41,624 bases of DNA from Veillonella rogosae JCM 15642 (lineage in GTDB: Bacteria > Bacillota > Negativicutes > Veillonellales > Veillonellaceae), in contig NZ_PPCX01000003.1 of NCBI RefSeq assembly GCF_002959775.1, positions 1 through 41,624 on the forward strand, written 5' to 3'. Under the pieces are notes generated by a model. The model was not told where the DNA came from. It did no database searches and worked only from the letters and a program-made list of their open reading frames with translations. The translations under genes and the position numbers were made by a program. This document shows, piece by piece, positions 28,483 through 34,930 of this stretch; the first letter of the stretch is position 1, and each line of letters starts with the position of its first letter.

Positions 28483-28755
28483 TTAGAATAAATCTGAATG
28501 GCTACCCGTGCGAGTTAAAGATAATACTAATATGTCATCTTTAATTGCATAAATTAGAAGCCAATCTGGCTCGATATGTAACTCTCTAAAGCCTTCGTAG
28601 TTTCCTGTTAATGGATGATCTTTATAACCAGGATCTAATAGCGTTTGATTCTGTAATTTATTGATGATTGAATAGAGTTTATTGAGATCTTTACCGCGTT
28701 TTTTTGAGCGCTTTAGGTCCTTTTTGAACTTACTGCTAAGCACTAATCTCAACAT
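28483..28755 (-). CDS. YafQ-family type II toxin
   Basis: This 90-residue RelE-superfamily mRNA interferase resembles YafQ. Visible features are the basic N-terminal helix region SSKFKKDLKRSKKRGKDLNK, DHPLTGNYEGFRELHIEPDW, which corresponds to the YafQ active-site sheet with His and Asp, and LVLSLTRTGSHSDLF, where the C-terminal His and Phe are family hallmarks. It starts 6 bp after the antitoxin stop and follows TTGGAG. Confidence 0.9.
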   Translation of the reverse strand: MLRLVLSSKFKKDLKRSKKRGKDLNKLYSIINKLQNQTLLDPGYKDHPLTGNYEGFRELHIEPDWLLIYAIKDDILVLSLTRTGSHSDLF

Positions 28756-28761
28756 AACTGA

Positions 28762-29043
28762 TTACTCCAATCCTAAATCCTCAATCATTTCTTTTACATT
28801 AGCATATGATTTTGCTTTTACTTTTCCTGCCAATATATCTTTCGTTTCTTGAATAGCAGCTTCTGTTTCTGCATTATAACGAGGTTGTTTAGGTTGAAAT
28901 GGAAATCCGCCTTCCATTAGTGATGTGTGGAGAAAAATATTAATTGCATCAGTTACGGATATGCCAAAGCTAGCATATAGTGCTTCTAATTGTGCTTTTA
29001 CAGCTGGCTCGATACGCAAACTGATAGAGGCTGTTTTAGCCAT
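28762..29043 (-). CDS. RelB/DinJ-family antitoxin
   Basis: The 93-residue antitoxin begins MAKTASISLRIEPAVKAQLE, a ribbon-helix-helix DNA-binding segment. Then comes FGISVTDAINIFLHTSLMEGG, the DinJ family signature. The C-terminal arm (KAKSYANVKEMIEDLGLE) would wrap the toxin. Start at 29043 follows GGAGGTGATACT. It forms a two-gene operon with the YafQ-like toxin. Confidence 0.92.
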   Translation of the reverse strand: MAKTASISLRIEPAVKAQLEALYASFGISVTDAINIFLHTSLMEGGFPFQPKQPRYNAETEAAIQETKDILAGKVKAKSYANVKEMIEDLGLE

Positions 29044-29227
29044 AGTATCACCTCCTGTTACTTCTATTGTAATGCCAATGCTATATAATTGCAATCTTAT
29101 AACTGCGAATTGCAAGCATAATATATATCTTTTCCTGGACGAAAAATACTTATGAATATAAGAATATTAGCTTTTTAGGTGATATAATTAACTTACTATA
29201 TGTAGTTTGTTTGCAGGGGAATGTATT

Positions 29228-29857
29228 ATGAAAAAGGTTGTATGTGCGTTAGCTACGCTAGCTTTTATAGGTTCCATCAATGTTGTGTCCGCAGATGATT
29301 TGATGAGATTCCGTCTTAATGGTAATTCTATTTATGACCAGCCTTATGGGGATCGGAATGAGTTCCCATGTCCAGATAGACTTGGAAGTTGCACTATGAC
29401 TGATGAGGATTATAAAAGCACTCGTAAAGGTCAATCTCTAGAGGTGTTTGATACTGTATATGAGGCTAAGCAACATTTGAACTTTAAGCCACAGTTGCCA
29501 AGTGGTTTAGAGGGGTTACGTCCTGTACATGTATCCATTGTGGATCACGATGTATTACAAGTTGTGTATGCCTATCATGAGCTTTTAAAAGGAACATATT
29601 TTGACCGTGTAGATGATATACCAAAGTATATTAAGTATCGCGTATCTACAGTATCAGGTAATATTGCAGGTGATTATAAGGATTACTTACCTCAGAAAAC
29701 CGATGTTATAAATGGGATGACGATAACCTATCGAATGGTAGATGACGCCCTTTACTTAGCATCTTGGGAACATGCGGGGCAGAGCCATGTGTTCTTATTT
29801 AATGAGCCAGTTTCTGTGGAGCGGGCTAGAGAAATGATTAAGAGCGTAGATTATTGA
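29228..29857 (+). CDS. Secreted DUF4367-like protein, distant paralogue 3
   Basis: This 209-residue protein has a signal peptide (MKKVVCALATLAFIGSINVV, cleavage near SA-DD). The C-terminal 140 residues follow the same pattern as the pair at 18211 and 18860: LNFKPQLPSGL, VLQVVYAYHE, IKYRVSTVSGNIAGDYKDY, ALYLASWEHAGQSH. It adds an N-terminal insert with two Cys (FPCPDRLGSC) that could form a disulphide. RBS GGGGAATG. The stop codon overlaps the -35 of the first small-RNA promoter described here. Confidence 0.7.
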   Translation: MKKVVCALATLAFIGSINVVSADDLMRFRLNGNSIYDQPYGDRNEFPCPDRLGSCTMTDEDYKSTRKGQSLEVFDTVYEAKQHLNFKPQLPSGLEGLRPVHVSIVDHDVLQVVYAYHELLKGTYFDRVDDIPKYIKYRVSTVSGNIAGDYKDYLPQKTDVINGMTITYRMVDDALYLASWEHAGQSHVFLFNEPVSVERAREMIKSVDY

Positions 29858-29882
29858 AAAAACATTTTGAATGTAGTATATT
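29854..29882 (+). promoter_or_regulatory. Promoter of candidate antitoxin RNA, locus 1
   Basis: TTGAAA (29854-29859), a 17-bp spacer and TATATT (29877-29882) form a good sigma-A-type promoter. It points into the shared terminator 40 bp downstream, leaving room only for a short RNA starting near 29889. Confidence 0.7.
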
Positions 29883-29888
29883 ATAGAT

Positions 29889-29953
29889 AGGCAATTGATA
29901 GTTGTGCAATTAACTACAAAATCCCCCGGAGCGGCAACTCCGAGGGATTTTTT
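29889..29953 (+). ncRNA. Candidate antisense antitoxin RNA, locus 1 (RNA II-like)
   Basis: A transcript of about 65 nt would run from the promoter at 29854 to the terminator at 29953. Its 5' part (29893-29917) repeats the sequence at 30069-30095. AATTGATAGTTG is identical at both sites, followed by TGCAAT and AACTAC with a 3-base gap and a 1-base insertion. That second site is the complement of the peptide gene's start region, so the RNA could base-pair with the peptide mRNA over the TTG start and up to the RBS. This arrangement matches RNA II of the pAD1 par locus. Confidence 0.65.
29920..29953. terminator. Shared bidirectional terminator, locus 1
   Basis: AATCCCCCGGAG-CGGCAA-CTCCGAGGGATT is a 12-bp stem with one G-U type mismatch. 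It has TTTTTT on the plus side and TTTT on the minus side. Both the small RNA (plus) and the peptide mRNA (minus) would end here. Confidence 0.9.
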
Positions 29954-29983
29954 ACATTATTACGCTAATGCTAGAGCGTTGGG

Positions 29984-30088
29984 CTAGTTGCTAAATAAAA
30001 GGGCTAGGAAAGCGTCTAACCACTTGCAAATGTAGTAGGCGAGTACATTTACCATGACGGCTAGCCAAAATTGATAGTTGTTGTGCAA
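29984..30088 (-). CDS. Candidate type I toxin peptide, locus 1 (34 aa, YYICKWLD motif)
   Basis: A TTG start at 30088 lies 8 bp after GAAAGGGGGTG. The 34-residue peptide starts MHNNYQFWLAVMVNVLAYY, one membrane-spanning segment, continues ICKWLDA and ends in a second hydrophobic stretch, FLALLFSN. An inner ATG in frame at residue 12 is possible. Length, single helix and a WLD near the C-terminal end resemble the Fst/Ldr group of membrane-acting type I toxins, although sequence identity to Fst itself is slight. The mRNA would run from about 30129 to 29918 (about 210 nt), with a 5'-terminal hairpin (30107-30129) just before the RBS. Confidence 0.72.
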   Translation of the reverse strand: MHNNYQFWLAVMVNVLAYYICKWLDAFLALLFSN

Positions 30089-30106
30089 TAACTACACCCC
30101 CTTTCT

Positions 30107-30147
30107 GTTGCTAGATTAGGGTTAGCAACACCTATAGTATAGCAAAA
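30107..30147 (-). promoter_or_regulatory. Toxin mRNA promoter and 5' hairpin, locus 1
   Basis: On the minus strand TTTTGCTATACT is an extended -10 (TGC plus TATACT, plus-strand 30136-30144) with no strong -35. The predicted start near 30129 coincides with the first base of a perfect 7-bp hairpin, GTTGCTA with TAGCAAC (30107-30129). A stable helix at the extreme 5' end, close to the RBS, is typical of type I toxin messages. Confidence 0.6.
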
Positions 30148-30216
30148 TACTCTTTACACAAATAGCGATATACAGTCCTTATGGTTGTGGTTGATATTAA
30201 AAATAATGGAGCTTTT

Positions 30217-30624
30217 ATGAACGCAAATAATTATAAGGTTTCAAAGTTGCCATATATAGAAAATGCTAGCAATGAGATAATGGAAAAGTACAATATAAAA
30301 GCACAATATGAAATGGAACCACCTCATGGAGATGCTATATATTCTATTTCTATAAAGGGGAAAGTATTACCGTTTTGGATTTATGGTAGGGACGTTACTT
30401 TCATAGGTAATAGTATGGTTATGGTCGAGTCTGTAAGATGCAAAACCTGGGATCCCATTGAAACCATTATTATTGATTTAGAGAAGGAAGTGTATGCTAG
30501 TTTAAAGGAATGGTATACAGATATTTCATTTGTTAATAATCGAATAGAGTTTTCCAATCAAGTGGTAAAAATGGATAAACGAATTCTAAATAATTTTGAG
30601 AATTTAGAGTGGATAAGCTTTTAA
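30217..30624 (+). CDS. Hypothetical protein between the two type I-like loci
   Basis: I do not recognise this 135-residue protein. It is soluble, with no signal peptide or membrane helix, and is rich in Ile, Glu, Lys and Asn. Segments include AQYEMEPPHGDAIYSISIKG, LPFWIYGRDVTFIGN and CKTWDPIETIIIDLEKEVY, an alternating sheet-helix pattern that resembles small immunity or phage-type proteins in size and style only. The start at 30217 follows ATGGAGC; an in-frame ATG lies at 30181. The gene is flanked on both sides by the convergent toxin-like loci and is AT-rich. Confidence 0.6.
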   Translation: MNANNYKVSKLPYIENASNEIMEKYNIKAQYEMEPPHGDAIYSISIKGKVLPFWIYGRDVTFIGNSMVMVESVRCKTWDPIETIIIDLEKEVYASLKEWYTDISFVNNRIEFSNQVVKMDKRILNNFENLEWISF

Positions 30625-30646
30625 GAGTGATTGCGTAGAGGATTTA

Positions 30647-30675
30647 TTGACTACACTATAGTGAAGTGTTATTCT
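30647..30675 (+). promoter_or_regulatory. Promoter of candidate antitoxin RNA, locus 2
   Basis: TTGACT (30647-30652), a 17-bp spacer and TATTCT (30670-30675) form a near-consensus promoter directed at the terminator 50 bp away. Confidence 0.72.
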
Positions 30676-30682
30676 ATATATG

Positions 30683-30755
30683 ACAAGGGATGTCAATATG
30701 TGACATAGTCTCATATGAACGAAAAAATAGCAGGGTGGCAGCCCTGCTATTTTTA
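30683..30755 (+). ncRNA. Candidate antisense antitoxin RNA, locus 2 (RNA II-like)
   Basis: A transcript of about 73 nt is predicted from near 30683 to the terminator. Bases 30689-30713 repeat the complement of the locus-2 peptide start (30841-30867). ACATAGTCTCA is identical at 30703-30713 and 30857-30867, and GAT.TCAA.ATGT matches at ten of twelve positions. The RNA could therefore pair with the mRNA across the ATG codon and toward the RBS. It has the same design as locus 1 but a different pairing sequence, so the two systems should not cross-talk strongly. Confidence 0.65.
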
Positions 30756-30757
30756 TT
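30723..30757. terminator. Shared bidirectional terminator, locus 2
   Basis: AAAAATAGCAGGG-TGGCAG-CCCTGCTATTTTT is a perfect 13-bp stem. Its A- and T-rich arms allow termination in both directions. Confidence 0.92.
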
Positions 30758-30767
30758 GTGCTAGTTA

Positions 30768-30860
30768 CTAACGAGAATGTCTATCTAGCCACTTGCAGAT
30801 ATAGTGACAAGTTATACCTGCTACGACAGACATTAAAAGGGATATCAAAATGTCTAACAT
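30768..30860 (-). CDS. Candidate type I toxin peptide, locus 2 (30 aa, HYICKWLD motif)
   Basis: ATG 30860 follows the strong AAAGGAGGTG by 5-6 bp. The peptide reads MLDILISLLMSVVAGITC (one membrane helix) then HYICKWLDRHSR. It shares ICKWLD with the locus-1 peptide, but the rest differs and it ends in a charged tail, as Fst does. The predicted mRNA runs from about 30899 to 30723 (about 175 nt). A 5'-terminal hairpin GTTAC with GTAAC (30878-30899) begins at the predicted start site, exactly as in locus 1. Confidence 0.78.
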   Translation of the reverse strand: MLDILISLLMSVVAGITCHYICKWLDRHSR

Positions 30861-30905
30861 AGTCTCACCTCCTTTCTGTTACCAGATTGGAGTAGTAACA
30901 ACTAG

Positions 30906-30911
30906 ATTATA
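30906..30911 (-). promoter_or_regulatory. -10 element of toxin mRNA, locus 2
   Basis: On the minus strand GTGTATAATCTAG contains a consensus TATAAT. Transcription would start near 30899, at the base of the 5' hairpin. The -35 region is weak. The promoter is divergent from the leu promoter at 30999. Confidence 0.6.
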
Positions 30912-30998
30912 CACCGTACATATATACGTTTCTAGAAGGATTGATAAAGAGAGATATATAGATAAATATTAGAATACAGTATATTCATTTTATTTTAA

Positions 30999-31028
30999 TT
31001 GACATAAGTCTATAGAATACAGTACAAT
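30999..31028 (+). promoter_or_regulatory. Promoter of the leu T-box leader
   Basis: A perfect -35 TTGACA (30999-31004), an 18-bp spacer and TACAAT (31023-31028) precede the T-box leader. Confidence 0.75.
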
Positions 31029-31035
31029 ACCCTTA

Positions 31036-31280
31036 TATCTTAAAAACAAGCTATGAATGGGTATAAAGGTTTACAGGTCCTGCTTTCAGAGAGTTGCCGG
31101 TTGGTGCGAGGCAATAGAGGTTGTATGCTGACACTCTCCCGTGAGCTTTGGTGGCGAATACAGCAGTAGTCATCGACGGTGGTTCCGTTATACCCACAAC
31201 GAGTCCCAATTAGGGTGGTACCGTGTTATGAATATAACGCCCCTTTGAGCAACGACAGTTGTTCTAGGGGCTTTTTTTAT
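31036..31280 (+). promoter_or_regulatory. T-box riboswitch upstream of leuA
   Basis: The leader has the T-box sequence AATTAGGGTGGTACCGTG (31208-31225), whose GGTG would pair with the uncharged tRNA acceptor end. The competing terminator follows: GCCCCT (31239-31244) with AGGGGC (31266-31271) and seven T. Stem I features are CAGAGAGTTGCC with the apical GGTTGGTGCGAGGCAA. Lack of charged tRNA should allow read-through into the leucine genes. A CTC leucine codon lies in ACACTCTCCC (about 31134-31138) and is my tentative specifier; tRNA-Leu is supported mainly by the downstream genes. Confidence 0.9.
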
Positions 31281-31426
31281 TGTAAAAGTCTAGTAAAATT
31301 ACTGATTTGATGTATCTACATTGGCTTCAGCCGAAATAGCGTTGAAATCGGCGATTTTACTAAACTTTCACAATAGATAGATATAATACAGCGTTATGTT
31401 TTATTAGTATAGAAAAGGTGAAGATT

Positions 31427-32965
31427 ATGGATCAAAATCGCGTATATTTCTTCGATACAACCCTTCGTGATGGGGAACAAACACCAGGTGTGTCTTTACA
31501 AACTCCTGAAAAAATTGAAATTGCGAAAGGCCTAGTACGCCTCGGCATCGACGTAATCGAGGCTGGCTTCCCAGCAGCATCCCCTGGAGATTTTGAAGCA
31601 GTACAAACGATTGCACGCGAAGTGAAAGGCGCAACAATTTGTGCGTTGGCACGTGCTAATGAAAAGGACGTACAAAAAGCGATTGATGCATTGAAAGATG
31701 CGGAACGCAGCCGTTTGCATGTATTCATTGCTATTTCCGAACTTCATATGAAATATAAATTAAAAATGACTCGCCAAGAGGTATTGGATAAGGTTAAATC
31801 CGTATTGGCATATGCAAAAGGTAAGGTTGATGAAATCGAGTTCTCCGGTGAAGACGCGGCACGCTCTGATTTAGATTTTGCATGCCAAGTATTTGGTGTT
31901 GCCATTGCTGGTGGCGCAACAATTATTAATGTGCCAGACACAGTAGGTTATATGAACCCTAATGAGTTCGGTGATAAAATTCGTTACATCAAAGAACATA
32001 CACCAGGCATTGAAAATGCAATTATCTCTGTTCACTGCCATGACGACTTAGGTCTTGCCAATGCGAATACGTTAGCTGCTATTAAAGCAGGTGCACGCCA
32101 AGTAGAAGGCACAATTAATGGCCTAGGCGAACGGGCTGGTAACGTAGCGATTGAAGAAGTTGTAATGGCTCTTAAAACACGCCATGATTACTTCGGCGAT
32201 CTTGAAGTGAATATCGATACAAAACAATTCACTAAATTGTCTAAACTTGTGAGCCGTTTAACAGGTGTTGTAGTTCCACCAAACAAACCAATCGTAGGTT
32301 CTAACGCCTTTGCTCATGAGTCTGGTATTCACCAACATGGTATGATGAGCAACCCTGAAACGTATGAAATCATGACTCCTGAGTCCGTAGGGGCTGAAAA
32401 AACAGACCTCGTATTGGGCAAACACTCTGGCCGTCATGCCTTCGCTGATCATTTGGCAAAACTTGGTTTCCAATCTTTCACTGAAGAGAAAATCAACGAC
32501 CTCTTCGCTAAATTCAAAGAATTGGCGGACCGCAAAAAACAAGTATACGACGATGACATCGTAGCTCTTGTAGTCGATAATATGCACCATAAAAAAGCAT
32601 TCGAGCTTGTGGCTCAATACTATAAATTAGGTGAAAAAGGTTATGCTTATGCTGACGTTCGCCTCATGACACCAGAAGGTGAAAAAGCCGATGCTGCCGT
32701 AGGTGATGGTCCAGTAGACGCATCCCTTAAAGCGGTTGAACGTGTCGTTGGCTTGCCAATCAGCTTAAAAGACTACCAAATCCGTGCTATCACAGCCGGT
32801 AAAGATGCCCTTGGGGAAGCAACCCTTAAGGTAGAATACAACGGTCGCTTGTACCATGGTCGTGGTATTAGCACCGATATCGTTAAATCAAGTGTGAACG
32901 CATACATTAATGCAGTTAACTCAGTATTCCTAGCTATGGAGCTAGAACAACAGGAGGAAGAATAA
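31427..32965 (+). CDS. leuA: 2-isopropylmalate synthase
   Basis: This 512-residue enzyme condenses 2-oxoisovalerate with acetyl-CoA, the committed step of leucine synthesis. The N-terminal TIM barrel has [16 protein letters not shown] (catalytic Arg and metal Asp), [16 protein letters not shown] (metal-binding His pair) and [14 protein letters not shown]. The linker has [11 protein letters not shown]. The C-terminal regulatory domain (from about residue 390) allows leucine feedback. Start ATG 31427 follows AAAAGGTGAAG. It is the first gene of leuA-leuC-leuD under T-box control. Confidence 0.96.
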   Translation: MDQNRVYFFDTTLRDGEQTPGVSLQTPEKIEIAKGLVRLGIDVIEAGFPAASPGDFEAVQTIAREVKGATICALARANEKDVQKAIDALKDAERSRLHVFIAISELHMKYKLKMTRQEVLDKVKSVLAYAKGKVDEIEFSGEDAARSDLDFACQVFGVAIAGGATIINVPDTVGYMNPNEFGDKIRYIKEHTPGIENAIISVHCHDDLGLANANTLAAIKAGARQVEGTINGLGERAGNVAIEEVVMALKTRHDYFGDLEVNIDTKQFTKLSKLVSRLTGVVVPPNKPIVGSNAFAHESGIHQHGMMSNPETYEIMTPESVGAEKTDLVLGKHSGRHAFADHLAKLGFQSFTEEKINDLFAKFKELADRKKQVYDDDIVALVVDNMHHKKAFELVAQYYKLGEKGYAYADVRLMTPEGEKADAAVGDGPVDASLKAVERVVGLPISLKDYQIRAITAGKDALGEATLKVEYNGRLYHGRGISTDIVKSSVNAYINAVNSVFLAMELEQQEEE

Positions 32966-32966
32966 T

Positions 32967-34226
32967 ATGGGTATGACCATTACTGAAAAGAATATGGCTC
33001 GCCACGCGGGTCTTGATGTTGTAAAACCGGGCCAAATCATCGAATGTCATTTGGACGCTGTTTTGATGAACGACATCACATTCCCACCGGCGCGTAAAGA
33101 GTTCTTGAAAATCGGCAAACCTGTATTTGACCGTCATAAAATCTACTTAGTGCCAGATCATTTCACACCAAATAAAGATATTCAATCTGCTACACAAGCG
33201 AAAGTAATGCGCGACTTCGTACGCGAACATGGCATTACAAACTACTTTGAAGTAGGTAGAATGGGTATCGAGCACGTTATTTTGCCAGAAAAAGGTCTTA
33301 TCGGCCCTGGTGAAATGATCATTGGTGCGGACTCCCACACTTGTACATATGGTGCGGTAAATGCATTCTCCACAGGCGTAGGCTCCACTGATGCGGGCGT
33401 TGCTATGGCAGAAGGTAAAACTTGGTTCAAAGTACCTGAAACTATTAAAGTTGAACTTATCGGCAAACCTAACAAATGGATAACTGGTAAAGACGTAATT
33501 CTTGATTTAATCGGTCAAATCGGCGTAGACGGTGCTCGTTACATGGCTCTTGAATTCGCTGGCGACGGCGTACAACACATGACTATGGCTGACCGTCTTA
33601 CAATCTGTAACATGGCTATCGAAGCGGGCGGTAAATGTGGCGTATTCCCTTACGATGCAATTACTGAAGAATACATCAAAGGCCGCGTAAACCGTCCTGT
33701 TGAACCAATCGCTCCAGATGCTGATGCAGTATATGCTCAAACAATTACAATTGACTTGTCTAAATTGCAACCAGTTGTAGCATTCCCTCATTTGCCATCT
33801 AACACACATTACATCAACGAAATCGACAAGGATATTAAAATCGACCAAGTTATCATCGGTTCCTGTACAAATGGCCGTTACGAAGACTTGGTGGCAGCTG
33901 CGGAAATCTTCAAAGGTCGCAAGGTGGCTCCATTCGTTCGTTGTATCGTAATCCCTGGTTCCCAAGATGTATATGACCAAGCGTTGAAAGATGGTTTATT
34001 GGACATCTTCATTCAAGCTGACTGCGCTGTGTCCACGCCAACATGTGGTCCATGCCTTGGCGGTTACATGGGTATCATGGCTGAAGGGGAACGCACCGTT
34101 TCCACAACAAACCGTAACTTCCGTGGTCGTATGGGTCACGTTGATTCTGAAGTATATTTGGCAAGCCCTTACGTGGCGGCAGCGAGTGCTGTATTAGGCC
34201 GCATTGCAGGCCCTGAGGAGGTTTAA
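32967..34226 (+). CDS. leuC: 3-isopropylmalate dehydratase large subunit
   Basis: The 419-residue aconitase-fold subunit carries the 4Fe-4S cluster used to isomerise 2- to 3-isopropylmalate. The cluster cysteines are in IGSCTNGR and in [10 protein letters not shown]; the substrate region has [20 protein letters not shown]. The length fits the shorter, archaeal-type LeuC common in Firmicutes and Negativicutes, rather than the 460-residue proteobacterial form. It starts one base after the leuA stop, with AGGAGGAAG inside the leuA end. Confidence 0.96.
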   Translation: MGMTITEKNMARHAGLDVVKPGQIIECHLDAVLMNDITFPPARKEFLKIGKPVFDRHKIYLVPDHFTPNKDIQSATQAKVMRDFVREHGITNYFEVGRMGIEHVILPEKGLIGPGEMIIGADSHTCTYGAVNAFSTGVGSTDAGVAMAEGKTWFKVPETIKVELIGKPNKWITGKDVILDLIGQIGVDGARYMALEFAGDGVQHMTMADRLTICNMAIEAGGKCGVFPYDAITEEYIKGRVNRPVEPIAPDADAVYAQTITIDLSKLQPVVAFPHLPSNTHYINEIDKDIKIDQVIIGSCTNGRYEDLVAAAEIFKGRKVAPFVRCIVIPGSQDVYDQALKDGLLDIFIQADCAVSTPTCGPCLGGYMGIMAEGERTVSTTNRNFRGRMGHVDSEVYLASPYVAAASAVLGRIAGPEEV

Positions 34227-34227
34227 T

Positions 34228-34719
34228 ATGGATTTTGAAAGTAAAAAAATCTGGCGCTACGGCGACGATGTAGATACAGACGTAATCATTCCGGCTCGTT
34301 ACTTGGCGATTGCTGACTGGAACGAATTGGCGGAACATGCGATGGAAGATATTGATACTACTTTCGCTCCCAATGTGAAAGCTGGTGAAATCATGGTAGC
34401 TGGCAAAAACTTTGGTTGTGGTTCCTCCCGTGAACACGCACCAGGCGTTATCAAAGCAAAAGGCGTGCCTGTTATCGTAGCACATTCCTTTGCACGTATC
34501 TTCTTCCGCAATGCTATCAACATCGGTTTGCCAGTAGTGGAAATCGGCGAACAAGTCGATCGTATCGACGCTGGTGATGCAATCGGCGTAGACTTGTCTA
34601 AAGGTATCGTGTACAACTTGACTAAAAACGAACAATACCAAGGGACTGAGTTGCCACAATTCATTCAAGATATTGCGGCAGCTGGTGGTCTTGTGAACTT
34701 TGCGAAAAACCGTAAATAA
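34228..34719 (+). CDS. leuD: 3-isopropylmalate dehydratase small subunit
   Basis: This 163-residue swivel domain pairs with LeuC. Diagnostic segments are RYGDDVDTDVIIPARYL, the NFGCGSSREHAPGVIKAKG loop with substrate-binding Ser and Arg, and ARIFFRNAINIGLPVVE. The start at 34228 follows GAGGAGGTTTA and lies one base past the leuC stop. Confidence 0.96.
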   Translation: MDFESKKIWRYGDDVDTDVIIPARYLAIADWNELAEHAMEDIDTTFAPNVKAGEIMVAGKNFGCGSSREHAPGVIKAKGVPVIVAHSFARIFFRNAINIGLPVVEIGEQVDRIDAGDAIGVDLSKGIVYNLTKNEQYQGTELPQFIQDIAAAGGLVNFAKNRK

Positions 34720-34833
34720 TACTACGTTACCGATCCTCGGTGATGCGCCGCCGCTCCAGCTAGCTTAACGGTCTGCGGCATAGCCTTGACCTGCTAAAGT
34801 CGCGTTAGCGCATGCACCTCGGATCTACGTATT
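34718..34833. repeat. Imperfect palindromic element between leuD and leuB
   Basis: The left arm AATACTACGTTACCGATCCT begins at 34718 and continues CGGTGATGCGC to 34748. The right arm GCGCATGCACCTCGGATC begins at 34808 and continues TACGTATT to 34833. The core has nested GCCGC/GCGGC and GCTAA/TTAGC helices. It is GC-rich in an AT-rich setting. It lies directly after leuD and may end or process the leuACD transcript before leuB. Confidence 0.6.
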
Positions 34834-34930
34834 TTATTATTCGGTTTTGCTCAAAACTTTAAAAACCTAGCAGCTATCAAAATCTTGAATGAATTTGTGG
34901 CGGAGGGAAATTACTATATGGAGAGGTAAT

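Noticed and set aside
29893-30095. Simple chance direct repeat between 29893 and 30069
   Set aside because: The repeat falls exactly on a start codon at one end and just after a good promoter at the other, and the same arrangement recurs at locus 2.
30181-30216. Upstream start for the hypothetical gene at 30217
   Set aside because: The 30181 ATG has no RBS, whereas 30217 has ATGGAGC at good spacing.
32258-32617. Antisense frames over leuA, leuC, leuD and the etf genes
   Set aside because: Long opposite-strand frames are expected from codon bias; none has an RBS or recognisable domain.
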